From Gracilariopsis chorda (lineage: Eukaryota > Rhodophyta > Florideophyceae > Gracilariales > Gracilariaceae), in the NCBI GenBank assembly GCA_003194525.1, contig NBIV01000165.1, positions 62,001 through 126,000 on the forward strand: a DNA stretch of 64,000 nt, written 5' to 3'. This document shows, piece by piece, positions 20,204 to 32,432 of the stretch (position 1 is the stretch's first letter; each line of letters begins with the position of its first letter). Both the position numbers and the translations under genes were made by a program. The notes below the pieces were generated by a model. It had not been told where the DNA came from. It ran no database searches and was given only the letters and a program-made list of their open reading frames with translations.

Positions 20204-20972
20204 TGGTAGCACTCGCTCAACCCTCTTTGCAGCCTCTCCCCTCGACAACTGCTGACCAACCTTCAACCGGCGCTCCGCAACGCTCTGTACCGAACCATTC
20301 CTTTGACCCACGGAAGCATCAACATACAGCCTTTCTCTTCTCGCTGATAAACGGTTTCGTTCATCGTGCATCTTTGTGGTATTTCTTTTTCTTCTTCTTT
20401 TCATCTCTTTGCGTCGAACGGATAAAGGCGTGATAGCTTGCAAGCTGAGTATCGGGACGGGAATCGACTGGGCACTTGAATTAATCTGCTAGATTTGACA
20501 TCCTTCCGGATAACCGGCTCTTCTAGGGGAGACTCTTTCTGCTAGTGGTGACACGGTGTGTCGTCGTTCGGCCTAAGCTACCGCATACGCCAGTGGAGTT
20601 TTGTACTATCTCCTTCAACCTCTCGCTTCGCAGAACGCCGCGCAGCATTCCTGCAAGAGGCCAGAAGGGGTCAACTGGTGAAAACTTATCTTCAGTTAGT
20701 AATTTCCCTTGGAAGCTTCGTAAGGATTCAAGGCACTTTGCTTCTTTTCGCGGGAAGCTTAGCAGTCAGATCAAAGCAACTCACCGGGAGAGTGTGACCC
20801 GGTTCCAAAGGTTGAACCCTTAGGGTAGCGGAGGTAGTATCTCCTGTCAGTGCGCCCGCTCGAAAGAAGACTAATAAAGGGTACCTCGCTAGCCAGAGGT
20901 CAAGTAGACTAACAAAAAGTACCTCGATATCCAGAGGTCAATTCACTCTTTCTCTACTCACAAGACATCAAC

Positions 20973-21893
20973 ATGAGTGAGAACAGAGAAGAAGGCAAGC
21001 GCACTATTCCCCGCCTTAAAGTATCCTCGGATTATTACACATGGAGGATCTACATAAGGGACCTGATGAATGTTGACCAAGTTCTCTTCGTCTTAACCGA
21101 ACCCAGACCATTGGAAGGCGAAAGCTCAGCCCAAGCCCGCCGCCGATGGGATGATGCGGATCGAAAAGCTCGTTCGATTATTGTTCAAAACCTTGGAACA
21201 CAACCAATAATTGCCGTTTCTGAATTACTGGAACGTGAGCAATGTTCTGCGTTGGACGTCTGGAGGAAACTGGAGGGCACGTACAAGAAGGATAACATCC
21301 AAACCAAGATGAACCTTCGACAGCGCCTGAACAATCTCGTTTTCAAGGACGATGGAAATATCTTTGAACATCTCCACGAAATGGAAACAATCTTTCTAGA
21401 ACTGGCACGCCTAGGAGATGCTCTCAACGATAAGGAGAGAACTGCTTGCTTACTCAAAACTCTACCAGACTCTCTTATGGCTATCACGCTACTCGCAGAC
21501 GCCAACGATATGGAACATGACCAAGTTGCTTCTTTGATAAGATCAGAAATGGACAGACGCAAACACAGGGAATCGAGAAACCAAACAAGCTCTGCACCTC
21601 CACCACCAAATACACAGCACCCCTACATGGCTGCGAGAAAGACATCCTTAATATCCTCTGTGAAGAAAAGGAAGTTTAAAGCCGTAAGATGTTGGCATTG
21701 TGGAAAACTAGGTCACATTCGTCCCGAATGCCGGTTAAGAAAAGAAAACAACCCCAACCAAAACCATCGCAGGGGTACCCAAGCCAACAAACACAAACAC
21801 CAACCATCTAGTACTGGAAACAGGAACTGGGACTCCAACGGAGGAACAAACAAACCCTCAAGTCACTACAACCGTAGCTATTGCCGAAACTAA
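20973..21893 (+). CDS. Copia gag-like part (fossil element)
   Basis: A 306-codon frame with a UBN2-type gag domain and a single zinc knuckle (CWHCGKLGHIRPEC) near residue 247, followed by a polar tail. In copia elements this protein forms the particle. It belongs to the fossil element at 18925-26184. Confidence 0.8.
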   Translation: MSENREEGKRTIPRLKVSSDYYTWRIYIRDLMNVDQVLFVLTEPRPLEGESSAQARRRWDDADRKARSIIVQNLGTQPIIAVSELLEREQCSALDVWRKLEGTYKKDNIQTKMNLRQRLNNLVFKDDGNIFEHLHEMETIFLELARLGDALNDKERTACLLKTLPDSLMAITLLADANDMEHDQVASLIRSEMDRRKHRESRNQTSSAPPPPNTQHPYMAARKTSLISSVKKRKFKAVRCWHCGKLGHIRPECRLRKENNPNQNHRRGTQANKHKHQPSSTGNRNWDSNGGTNKPSSHYNRSYCRN

Positions 21894-24800
21894 ATATTGT
21901 TCAGTGAACAATGGAACTACAACCTGGCTGGATTGTGGAGCGACTCATGTGCTTGTAAACGACAGAAATCTCTTCTGGGATTATGAGCCTGTGGAAAATG
22001 AGTCCGTCCGAACATGCGACAGATAATCGGAAATAGTTGGAGCAGGGAAAATTGTGCTGCCAGTAGGAGACGGAATAGGGTTACCTGCAAAGCACACACC
22101 TTCGTTTGACTCAAACCTTATTTCATTATACGTTTTATCACAGCACGCAAACGTTTCCTTTTCCAACGAAGACTCCTTTCATGGATTTGTCCTAAGTGAC
22201 GTCAAAACCCGGAAAGAACTTCACCGCTGCAAAGCTAAAAGCAGTTTGTACCCACTACCAAAGCCGATCGCTCCACGGACAGCCCAAACCGCACAAGTCA
22301 TGCCCGGAAACACAGCAATTGACTGGCATGAAAAACTCGGACACCCCGGCAAGGACAGGTTGCTTCGCACAATCCCGCAATCTTCAGGAATCCCTAACCT
22401 GCCGCAGATGGAAATCGAAAACATACATTGCAGTCCATGCATTGAGGCAAAATCGAGGCGATCTCCAACCCAACGCTCACATTCAGTGGCAAACCACCCC
22501 TTGGCTTTGACACACACAGACCTCACAGGCCCAATATCCCCACCTTCGTTACAAGGATCAAAGTACATGCAGGTACTACTTGACGACAATACAAGGGCAT
22601 CATCAATATAATTCCTGACTAAGAAAGACCAATTGACGCAGTCAATACGTTGGTACAAGGGTATCGCAGAAAACGAACATCACCAAAACCGTTTGTACCG
22701 CGTTCGCCTCGACGGAGCTGGTGAGAATAGGTCTAATGAGTTTATCCAATACGCATTAGATAACAGGATCGTCTTGGAGTACACTCCTCTGCATGCGCAT
22801 GAGTTTAACGGCGCAGCGGAGAAAATTATCCAAGACTTATGGAAAACGGCCAGAACTCTGCTCTTGGCATCAAAATTACCACTCGAACTATGGGAAGAAG
22901 CGATATCGCATGAAAACTGGCTGCGAAATCGCCTTCCAAACTCATGACTCGACATGAGAATCCCCTATAAAGAGTGGGTTGGACAAAATCCATCGTTCGA
23001 TACATTACTGAAGTTTGGACAAGATGGCCACGCCTTTATATACAGGTCGGAAACCATTCCCAACAAGAAGATATTCCCATGCGCCATCTACGGCCACTTC
23101 GTTGGCATGGAGAGCTTCCAATCACTGTATCGGATATACATACCTTCGCAGAAGAAAGTGATCATGGTGAGGCAAAGGGACTTTAAGGTGACCAAGAAAA
23201 GACTGCCTTCCATCAACGAGCTTCTCGACGTCTCGTCCTTGGGCAGGACAGAAGCAGGAGAAAGTAATGACGAAGTGGATGAAGAACACTTGGACTCAGC
23301 TTTGGAACATTTTCTAGTGGCACAAACTCGTTCAACAAATAACAGCGAGCTGGACAAAGTACCAAAGACATTTTCCCAAGCAAGGACAATACCGGAATGG
23401 GCAGACGCAATCGACCGAGAGTATGATGCTCTCATCGCACACAAAACATGGAAGCTCATTGACCGGAAACCACGAATGAATCCATTCCCATTCCTTTGGA
23501 CATTTACGGCAAAACAACTCAGCGCAAAACCTTTGGATATCCTTCCTAAGGCACTTTGTGTAGCGCGACGGGACATGCAGAAACCGTACATCGATTACGA
23601 CCCTGAAAACCTTTATGCCCCAGTCGCAAGACTTAAGACAATAAGGTTGGCATTGGCAAAGGCTGCTGCGCAAGACCTTTGGCTGGAAGAAATGGATATC
23701 AGCAACGCCTACCTGTATGGCGACCTCGATGAAGCATTGATCATGGAACAACCCCAGAACTCGTCTGGAACTTCATACGTTCCGGGAAAAGTATGTATAC
23801 TGCTGAAATCATTATACGGGGCAAAGCAGGCTGGACAGATCTGGGAATCGTTTCTACACACGACGTTGATCGCACTGCAATTCCGTCAATCGAAAACGGA
23901 CTACCGTCTCTATATATATTGTAGTGCAACGCCCTCAGGGAGGGATTCTTGGTACTTGGATGCTTTCCGATATTATCGGTTTTGTAGTGTGTATATGAAC
24001 TACGCTCGACCATGGTGGATATGGACACGTGGGACACGGTCATGGGTCAATTGGCGGTTGGCCACAGTAGTGGATGTTGCCACGAAATTTGGAGTATTTT
24101 AGTTGATTTTATTTATTATTTTCACATCCATTTCTGGGAAGCTAGTACTTAGTGCGACGGCGCACTGCCGTCGCACCAGTAAACCTTCCCCAACAAGGGA
24201 CACCAACCTGGGGAATTGGCTCTAGTTGTTACCGCTTGCGCGCGTGCTCTACTCCTCCTTGGAGGGAAACGCCGTGAACCACGTGACATCTAACCCCCTT
24301 GCACATCTAAAGGGACCCATCACTGGGAGTCATATTATTCCAATCGCATTGTTGTTTCGCCCTGTATAGGGATATTGTTACCGGCATCGCCGTTCGCCCC
24401 CGTCGCTCTCGTGACTCACTTCGTCCTCTCTTCCTCCTCTTCGCCCTTCCTTCTTCCCCTTTTTAGGGTAGCACCTCCCGCTATCCGCCGCTCTCGTGTG
24501 CACATCCGCTCACACACCCCCACTTCCGTGGAAACCTACCTCTGGCGAGGACGCATTCCCGCTCTCGCGGATACCGATTCTTGTCCTAAACCCTCTTGCG
24601 CTAGTCGCGAAGGGTGGCCTCTGTCTTACAAACTGGCGCCGCCGCGTCACCCCTAGAGGGGCTCTCCCCAACTGGGTTCACCCCACGGAGGAAAGATCCC
24701 GAACGTCTTTCGGTCTTTCTCCCCTTTGGGGCGTTGCACCACATATATCGATCAAGCAGTGGGATACTGATTCTCGTCATCGTCGTGGACGACATACTGA

Positions 24801-25759
24801 TGTTGTCTGACTCGAGATCTCTTCTGGACGACTTTAAAGCCGAAATGAAGAGACGTTTTCAAGTGAAACTATTGGGAGAAGCCAAATAATTCGTCGGACT
24901 TCATCTCAGTCGGGACAGACATGGCATCAAGGTTAGTCAGGAAACGTATTTGGATAAGCTGCTACGAGAATATAACCTCGGAAACGCAAAACCTGTGCAA
25001 ACACCGTTGCCCCATGGCTACTCTATCATGGGTACAAACAAACAGGAACGGAAGTTGCCTCCTCCACTCCACCGGAAATATCGAAAACTGGTAGGACAAC
25101 TGATGTATCTAGCCGTCGCGTCTAGACCAGACGTCATGTTTGCAGGTTCAATGCTGGCGAGACAGGTTCATAAACCTTTTTTAAGGCACTTAGCTTTGGC
25201 AAAGCGAATGCTAAGATATTTAGAGAGAACAAAGAACCTTTGTATGCACTTTCCCGCAACCAGTTTATCAACTTTGGAAGGTTTTTGCAATGCGGACTGG
25301 GCAGGATGCCGAGAGACAAGGAAGTCAACGACGGGAGTACTGATTAGAGTCAACGATGCTCCAATCCTATGGACTAGCTATGAATAGACAATTGTGGCTT
25401 TGTCTTCGGGAGAAGCTGAATACGTTGCTTTATCGTATTGCGCTAGGTTAGTGACTTGGATCCGAAGACTATTTTGGGAGCTTCATCATTGTCAAATTCT
25501 GCAAGAAGAGCCTATCGGAATGTATCCCGTCTGTATCTATACAGACAGTTCTACGGCAAAATCTATTGCAAAGACTTCGAAAACGTCTGAGAGAAACAAA
25601 CATATTTCTCTGAAATACCATCATGTCAAAGACCTAGTGAATTCTGAAATGCTGCAAATAGTTGAGATCAGAACTGATTCCCAACCGGCTGACATAATTA
25701 CAAAAGCTGCTAACCGAGAAAGATTATACCAACTTTCTGTTTTGTGCGGACTAAAATAA
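21894..25759 (+). pseudogene. Copia pol region (fossil, broken)
   Basis: Recognisable in order are a protease motif (WLDCGATHV), the integrase zinc-binding and core regions, reverse transcriptase, and a terminal RNase H region (GEAEYVALS). A solo gypsy LTR sits inside the reverse transcriptase part. The region is broken in several places and is a fossil. Confidence 0.8.
23920..24743 (+). repeat. Solo Ty3/gypsy LTR (824 bp) nested in copia pol
   Basis: It starts TGTAGTGCAACGCC and ends GTTGCACCACA, flanked by TATAT on both sides (23915-23919, 24744-24748). By eye it is close to the 5' LTR of the gypsy element at 29318, so both belong to one subfamily. ORFs across it are shadows. Confidence 0.92.
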
Positions 25760-25977
25760 CTTTTGAACATTTATTGACCAATTTTTTTTGTTTGTATGCG
25801 TTTTATCCAGATTATTTGTTCTTGAAAACACTATTTGGGACTTTGATAAGTATTAGGTTGCTATACCTTTTCCTAACTATACAACTTTTCATCCCATATG
25901 GTTTTTGCTGATATTTAGGTTTTTAACAGTGACATTAACGATGCGCAAATAACTTTAGAGTTGCTTGCGAAGGACAG

Positions 25978-26184
25978 TGTGAGAACACGCAATTGTACGG
26001 GTGCACTATTGGCTGTTGTATTCCAGTTTCAGTTGCATTTTTAATCTTGTCCAACTCTCTTGATTACAAATGCAGACCTCTCCTAATTACGTACATTTTA
26101 ATTAGAATTGTAGGACTATAAAGAGCGGCTGGCGGCGTTGACCTGAGCACCACCGGCCGGAGGGGCACCCCTTCACCCTTCACA
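25978..26184 (+). repeat. Copia 3' LTR (207 bp)
   Basis: Matches the two halves of the 5' LTR around the nested insertion; it ends CTTCACA and is followed by the duplication TCGGT. Confidence 0.88.
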
Positions 26185-26189
26185 TCGGT

Positions 26190-27380
26190 CGAGAATCACA
26201 TTCGCAGAGAAGACACCACTTCTGCGACGCGAGAAATCAATCCAGCAGAAAAGATCACCGGGAAGCAAAGCACGCTGGGGTACTATTGCTTTCAAATCAT
26301 TGGCAGAGAAGTGTTATTGCTGGAACAAGAATGAAGTGCCACCAGCGGCAATCACTGTGCCGTACACGTTGTTCGCGTTGCGCGCAAGAAAAGTGGTACG
26401 ATGAAACGTTACTGAGATACAGCCTCCGCCGGTAGTTGTGCTGCGATTTGTCGAGTGTGTGTGTGACGGGGCTAGGCTTTTTTCATTGGCGCAAATTGGT
26501 GGCCGTGGTAACCTTGAAAGTGAAAGTGAAAGATGGCTTCCGCTACAGCATGTCGGTGTGTGCCGTTGATGGGGGGTGCAGCAAGCGGCAGGCATTTGTC
26601 TTAAGCTTAGCTCACAACGGAGAACAACGAAACTGCTCTTCCTAAACGTCGCCATTATTTAATAGCAGCGATGCTTAGGACGATCAGTTTGAGTAGCTAG
26701 GGGTCCGTGGAAGCGTATAAACCTTTAGTTAGCCATAGAGGACTAGATTCATATTTGGTGATGACACCAACCTTAATCTGAAGAGAAACTGACTTGCATT
26801 ATTAAGGGTCGCGATGCTGTTGAAAGGGTACTTTATTGTTTGGGAAGCGAGGCGTGGTCCAACAGAAGTTCTGCGTCCGGCGGTGTGTGCCCCAGCAGAT
26901 ACCGCACAACCGGAGATCGATACCTCGTGGCTGGTGCCCAGGGAGGGTGGAGCGGGAATTCGAGATCGAAACCCACCATCAGACGGAGCAAGAGAGTCGC
27001 AAAGACGATTGAGACCTGTGCAGAAAAGATGGACTGACCAAGACGCACAGAAGACTCTTAGTGTGATCACGGTTAGTTCAACCGCACCGCCACATTCCGA
27101 GATACATTTTGCCACGCTCTGCTCATTGATAAATCCACTTTCACGGAAACATCACAACGTTTAATTTTAGCTCCATGGTGGAGGTCCGCACTTATAGGCA
27201 TGCAGAATGTCACAGGAGCAAGACCGGCGATGTCTCAGAAAAGATAATTGTCTCTCGTCGCACACTTACTTCTGTTAGCCATGCTCGATCACCCATCTGT
27301 ACAGCTGATGTGTTCGTCTCACACTCATACCAGGCCTAACTCTCTGCCCGAGCAAGTGCCCTCCATTCGGTGAAGAGCGC
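26190..27380. other. Intergenic, no confident gene
   Basis: About 1.2 kb between the copia element and the Nudix/APH remnant. Overlapping ORFs on both strands (26314-26655 -, 26814-27164 +) lack motifs. Nothing supportable seen. Confidence 0.4.
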
Positions 27381-27396
27381 GAGCAAGAGCTCCTCA

Positions 27397-28351
27397 AGAC
27401 TTAATCCTCACGTCCGCCAAAGAGAACGAAGACGACGACTGGGTGCTGGCTGATTATGTCCGTCTTGTCGTCTTAGACCAACAACGGAGAAACGTACTCT
27501 TGGTACAGAAGCAAAACGGCTGGGATCTGCCATACTTTGTTTACCCAAAGTCACTGAATTGTAGGCCACAAAATTGTAGAGATTTTCAGGTCAACATCCT
27601 CAAAATGGCCGACACTGACCAAACTTTCTTCAAAGGCGTCTGAGTTTTTTGGAGCACTTGGGAGTACAGAGCAGATGCATGGAATTCCCCCAGGATATGC
27701 GCAACTGATGCTTCTTGACTCGCGCTTTTCTGACTCAGAACTACGCCGGAGGCTTCCAATTAATGCAAAATGGGCAGATGCCGACTTCTTGATGAGGCTT
27801 CTCCAACAAGTCGAATCAAACGAAGATAAATACATATCGCTCAAAGAAACGTCTTGCAGTCCGATGACGGACTTCTTTCAAGACTGCGAGAGCCGCGACA
27901 TCAATTCGGCTGGTTCCAAAAGGATTCTCTTTGGCTTCGTTCGGTGTCTGAAACTCATGATTACATTGAGCCCAGGCAAATAAATCAGATGGTATTGAGT
28001 CCAACGTCTACCATTTTGAAAGTCGACATTAAGGACGGCTCTGGCTACTTGAAATCGCCTATTCTGGGCTCAAGCGAAGCAAGTATTACCCAAGTAATCA
28101 GCTTGTCATATCCTCAGGACACGGTTGAAGTCCTTGCGACAAGTATAGCCCTTTATTCGTTTGTGACAAGAGGCTTTGGAGAGAGCGAAGCTACAAAATC
28201 AAATGCGTTTGAAATCAGCATGCAAATGGATCTGCTCCAAAAAGCATCTATCGCGAAAGTTGAGGAGCTCAACCGAGCTGGCCTGGAGACTCGAGGTCCA
28301 CTCCAGATGGCACTGCTGCTGCGCTTCGTTTGCAATTCAACTCATTGCTAA
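27397..28351 (+). pseudogene. Remnant of a Nudix plus APH-like phosphotransferase gene
   Basis: The left part (27397-27560) reads DYVRLVVLDQQRRNVLLVQK, followed by NGWDLPYFVYP, which resembles the first strands of a Nudix hydrolase. The right part (about 27860-28351) reads like the N-lobe of an aminoglycoside phosphotransferase-type kinase (GYLKSPILGSSEASITQVIS; TVEVLATSIALYSFVTRGFGE). The two parts lie in different frames. Coding stops soon after the N-lobe without the catalytic HGD/D motifs, so this is a truncated, frameshifted remnant or part of an intron-containing gene. The pairing of domains is inferred from adjacency. A family-A LTR lies 95 bp downstream and may have removed the 3' end. 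Confidence 0.42.
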
Positions 28352-28446
28352 ATATGGCGCCTTTGCTTGCGCTTGGGCGCTGTGCTAGTGGCGCTTTTTG
28401 GGAGGCGCACAGCGTGAACTGCAAACAACATTTTGCACATTTGATA

Positions 28447-29317
28447 TGTGGGCGCCATCACGAGACGGTGACGCAGGGGGCCAAAATAAATGACAAATTA
28501 GCCTAAAAAGGGTGTTCCTCGTAGCTCAAAGCCCCAATAAAATGAAACGACACGAACAAAAGATTAAACGAACAACCAATGCAGGGACCAAAACGACTCA
28601 ACCTGCAACGATAACAACAAATACAAAAGGAGAGCACAAGGCTCAATCCAAATAAAAACTTCTTGATACTTCTTGAAATGGCGCACAACCCAAGAATTAT
28701 TTCAAGGGTCACTAGGAGTCCGACTCCCGGCTTCCAGTAAGACACTCCGGATATGAAGTGATTTCTGCAGCCTACCCGCTTCTGCACCAACCAGAAGCAG
28801 GTGCGTACAATCCTTACAGGGCTTCCAAAGGAGAGCCACTAACAGCGGGATATGCTTTCACTCTATACCCAATCTGTCCCTTTGCAAGAGAGGTTGCACG
28901 GCATGTCACCTGCAGACAGCTTCCCGTCAAGAACCTCCGTCCTGAAAACACCATATCTTTTGACCGTCACCGTTATCCGACCAAAGCTACGGTGGGAGGT
29001 CACAGACGACAGAAGCTCTTTTGATACACACTAACCGTCTCCTGTCTACGCCAAGAGCGCTTCAACCGGTTTCAGCGACGGTAATGCCCCACCCCAAGTA
29101 TGCACAAAACGGCGATTCCCTCAATAAGTGCGGTTAAGAATTGATGGTTTATAGTAAACGTTGAGACAATTGTGGGGGCGAGGAAGTTTAGATGTTGTTC
29201 TTTTGATGAGTTCAGACCGAAGTCCGAGACTTAACTCGCCCTTTTATAGATTCCAAAAGCATGCAAAACAACACAGAAGCGCATTAATACTTTCTACTTA
29301 CTCATGTGTGCGTCTAC
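28447..29317 (+). repeat. Family-A LTR, left part, interrupted by gypsy element
   Basis: It starts TGTGGGCGCC like the other two copies and follows them to ...TGTGCGTCTA, where the gypsy 5' LTR begins. The expected right part (GGTTACTCCATTGG onward) is not found beyond the gypsy element. By eye it is closer to the copy at 18993 than to that at 43455. Confidence 0.85.
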
Positions 29318-30143
29318 TGAAGTGCAACGCCCTCAGGCAGTGATTCTGGGTACTTGAACGCTTTCCCGATATTATCGGTTGTGTAGTGTGTATATGAATT
29401 ACGCCCCACTATGGTGGATATGGACACGTGGGACACGGTTTTGGGTCAATTGGCGGTTGGCCACAGTAGTGGATGTTGCCACGAAATGTGGAGTATTTTA
29501 GTTAATATTATTTATTATTTTCACACCCATTTCTGGGAAGCTAGTACTTAGTGCGACGGCGCACTGCCGTCGCACCAGTAAACGTTCCCCAACAAGGGAC
29601 CCCCACCTGGGGAATTGGCTCTAGTTGTTGCCGCTTGCGCGCGTACTCTACTCCTCCTTGGAGGGAAACGCCGTAAACCACGGGACATCTAACCCCCTTG
29701 CACATCTAAAGTGACCCATCACTGGGAGTATAATTGTTCCAATTGCATTGGCGTTTCGCCCTGTATAGGGATATTGTTACCGGCATCGCCGTATCCGTTC
29801 GTCGCTCTCGCGACTCACATCGTCCTCTTTTCTCCTCTTCGCCCTTCCTTTTTCCCCTTTTTAGGGTAGCACCTCCCGCTATCCGCGGTCCTCGTGTGCG
29901 CGTCCGCTCACACGCCCCCACTTACGTGGAAACATACCTCTACTGAGGATCACACCCCACTCACGCGGATACCGATTCTTCGCCTTCACCTCCCTGCGCG
30001 AGTCGCGACAGGTGTCCCTGGTCTTACAAACCGGCTTCGCCGTGACACCTCTGGGAGGGCTCTACCCAACTCGGTTCACCTCGTGAGAGGAAGATCCCGA
30101 ACGTCTTTCGGTGTTTTTCCCCTTTGGGGCATTGCACCACAAA
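29318..30143 (+). repeat. Gypsy 5' LTR (826 bp)
   Basis: Begins TGAAGTGCAACGCC and ends GCATTGCACCACA; it closely matches the solo LTR at 23920-24743. The element interior starts at 30144. Short CCCC-TTT-GGGG type hairpins are present, including one at 30121-30131. Confidence 0.88.
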
Positions 30144-30246
30144 GTGGTCTCCCGACCTAGAATCGGTTTTTGTTTTCCCTCTTACGAGGTTTGTTTTTAT
30201 TTACCGGAAGTTCCGTGATCGTTTCCCGTCGTAACGGTATTTTCTC

Positions 30247-32415
30247 ATGTCGAGAAATCCCTCCGACGCGGAGCCAGTGGTTACGCGTAGTCGCTCCCGC
30301 GACAACGCGGACACATCCGAAGTTCGGTTCGTACCCCGTATCCCTATACGGACAAGTTCCAGCCGTACTGGCGCCGCTTCATCGCGGAATGATACCCCCG
30401 ACCGGGAACCCCGGAACCTCCTTTTGCCCTCGTTATCACCCCCGCAGGGGAATCCAGCATCGACTCCGGCTGTTGCCGCAGTGCCCCACGCACCCCGGCC
30501 TGCTCCCGCTGTCGCGGCTTCAAACCTCCGTGGAACGGGCGATAACAACCCCCAGGGGACTTCCCTGGAATCCCAGGTCCGCGCTCTGTGGACCGCCCAT
30601 GACACCCTTGTAGGGGAACTAAAATCCCTCCAAGAGGTGGTCTCGGCAACCCCCGTAAAGGAGGTCGCCGAGGAACTCCGTATTTTACGGTCTGACGTCA
30701 ACTCCGTGTTGGAGAGTTTGGGACAACCCGCCACCTTCATCGAAGGAGTTGAAGCCCGATTTGATCGGATTGGTGCCTGCCTGGAGACGCTGGAGCAGTT
30801 CGTCCTCATGGACAAACCATCCCCGGATGATCCGGTGAACGAGGCATCGCACAACGACCAGCTTGCTGGGAAGAAGAAACGCCGTCATCGACGGAAACAC
30901 CACCGGAAATACTCGGACTCCGATTCTTCGACATCGTCGGAATCATCCCGAAACCATTCGGTTAGCTCGAGCTCCTCGGACTCCGACTCGGAGGACGAGA
31001 AGCGAGGCTACTCCTCCCGCTCGACGCGGTCATCGCCCACTGAAGGTGTGGTCCGAACCCGCCAGAAGGGGAGAAGACACCCCGGTCTCCGGGAATTGAA
31101 ACCGGCAAACCCGGATTACCGGAAGCTTTTATCATACCGGTACTACCGGCTCGAAGATTCGTCACTTGGACGTACGCCCCGTGGTACAGGAAAGGTGCGA
31201 GAATGCATTAAGCGAATGCAGCTCTCGCTCCGCAACCATTATTTTACTGGAGAGGACCCAGTCCTAGTACTGGATTTCCTATCCCGCTTCGTAGCGGAGG
31301 CCGATATCCTCGGTATGAATGAGGGACAAGCCTATTTGGCTTTACCGTATTTCTTACGGGGAGTGGCGGAGGACCAATACACCTCTGTCAGAGGATCTTC
31401 TCGCGCCTCCGAGGGAGGAGTTACTTGCTGGCCGGAGGCTGTGCAGTATCTTCTGCGCTCCTACGCCACCAACACCGCTATTCAGCAGGCTATCCTCGCT
31501 TTGCGAGATACACGCCAGCGTGCTGGAGAGACCGAGACCGATTACTCGGTGCGCCTTAACAAGGCTTTCCACAGATGTGGTAACGTATACCCCGCTGGGG
31601 AGCGCAGTACCATGTTCATTGATGGTCTTGACCCGGCAATCCGGAGTTTAGTTACCCGTTATCGGGAGGACAAGCGGAGGATCACCTACCTCGAGCTGGT
31701 CCAACACGCTCGAGCGGAAGGGGATGCACTTCGTGCAAGAACTCCGAACAATCGGTCTAAATCCGCCAAGGCGTTGTTGCTGGAAAGCGAAGCTTCCTCT
31801 CTCCCGCTCACCGCGGATGGGAACCCTGAACAGGGATTTGATACGGTGCATTTGGTGCAGGGGGATGGTGTGTCGATACCCACCAGTGAGTTACCGTCAA
31901 CGACGGAGATGACCCGTGATACGGGAACGGAAGACCCCGTTTTGTACAGTGGTAACAGTCGGGTTCAACCCCAACGACTCCCGTTTTCAAACGGTCAATC
32001 CCGTTATCAACGGCCTGGATGGACTGACACCCGCCCTGCGGTTCGCTTCTCCGATACTCGGAATAATAATCCGCGTGTCGCGGTGCTGGCTCTCATTTGC
32101 CACCTGTGCTATGCCCATGGCCATACCTCTCCTCAGTGTATTTGTTCACTGAAGGATATGGCCAAGGTGGTGGCAAATTATGAGGCCCTCACTCCAGAGG
32201 AGAAACGTTCCGTCCCGACGGCTTCCTACCTCCGTGCTAAAACGGACTTTTCCCACGCCCTACCACAGACCCCGCGGCAAGCTTCATACACCCCGATTCG
32301 GGAGATCACGCAACCATCCGTTGCAACCCCCGCTTATGCGGATAGAAACCCCCGTCAACGGGATGAAGCACTCGTTGTCGAGGAAAACCACCCACCGCCG
32401 AAGGCGGAAAACTAA
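30247..32415 (+). CDS. Gypsy gag-like part (fossil element)
   Basis: A 722-codon frame. The first third is Pro/Arg/Ser-rich with a Ser/Asp repeat tract near 220-260. A retrotransposon gag core lies at about 340-500 (TGEDPVLVLDFLSRFV; ETETDYSVRLNKAF). A zinc knuckle (CHLCYAHGHTSPQC) sits near residue 618. It forms the particle in this family. Confidence 0.85.
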   Translation: MSRNPSDAEPVVTRSRSRDNADTSEVRFVPRIPIRTSSSRTGAASSRNDTPDREPRNLLLPSLSPPQGNPASTPAVAAVPHAPRPAPAVAASNLRGTGDNNPQGTSLESQVRALWTAHDTLVGELKSLQEVVSATPVKEVAEELRILRSDVNSVLESLGQPATFIEGVEARFDRIGACLETLEQFVLMDKPSPDDPVNEASHNDQLAGKKKRRHRRKHHRKYSDSDSSTSSESSRNHSVSSSSSDSDSEDEKRGYSSRSTRSSPTEGVVRTRQKGRRHPGLRELKPANPDYRKLLSYRYYRLEDSSLGRTPRGTGKVRECIKRMQLSLRNHYFTGEDPVLVLDFLSRFVAEADILGMNEGQAYLALPYFLRGVAEDQYTSVRGSSRASEGGVTCWPEAVQYLLRSYATNTAIQQAILALRDTRQRAGETETDYSVRLNKAFHRCGNVYPAGERSTMFIDGLDPAIRSLVTRYREDKRRITYLELVQHARAEGDALRARTPNNRSKSAKALLLESEASSLPLTADGNPEQGFDTVHLVQGDGVSIPTSELPSTTEMTRDTGTEDPVLYSGNSRVQPQRLPFSNGQSRYQRPGWTDTRPAVRFSDTRNNNPRVAVLALICHLCYAHGHTSPQCICSLKDMAKVVANYEALTPEEKRSVPTASYLRAKTDFSHALPQTPRQASYTPIREITQPSVATPAYADRNPRQRDEALVVEENHPPPKAEN

Positions 32416-32432
32416 CTGAGGGAGTCTCCCCT

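Larger units (their letters stand above)
18925..26184 (+). mobile_element. Ty1/copia LTR retrotransposon (fossil), with two nested solo LTRs
   Basis: TG...CA ends flanked by the duplication TCGGT (18920-18924 and 26185-26189). The LTRs are about 207 bp each once a nested insertion is discounted. A primer-binding-like TGGTAGC follows the 5' LTR at 20204. Parts: gag with a CCHC knuckle, then pol in copia order (protease, integrase, reverse transcriptase, RNase H) up to about 25.76 kb. Family-A and gypsy-type solo LTRs have inserted into the 5' LTR and into pol. The coding part is broken by about half a dozen lesions besides the insertions. The LTR halves still align well, so age is moderate. 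Confidence 0.9.

Noticed and set aside
24375-24889. Several open frames across the solo gypsy LTR
   Set aside because: They lie within an LTR repeated at 29318 and 40058 and reflect its base composition, not genes.
30201-30854. 217-codon minus ORF across gypsy gag
   Set aside because: Antisense shadow of gag; composition mirrors it and no independent signal is seen.
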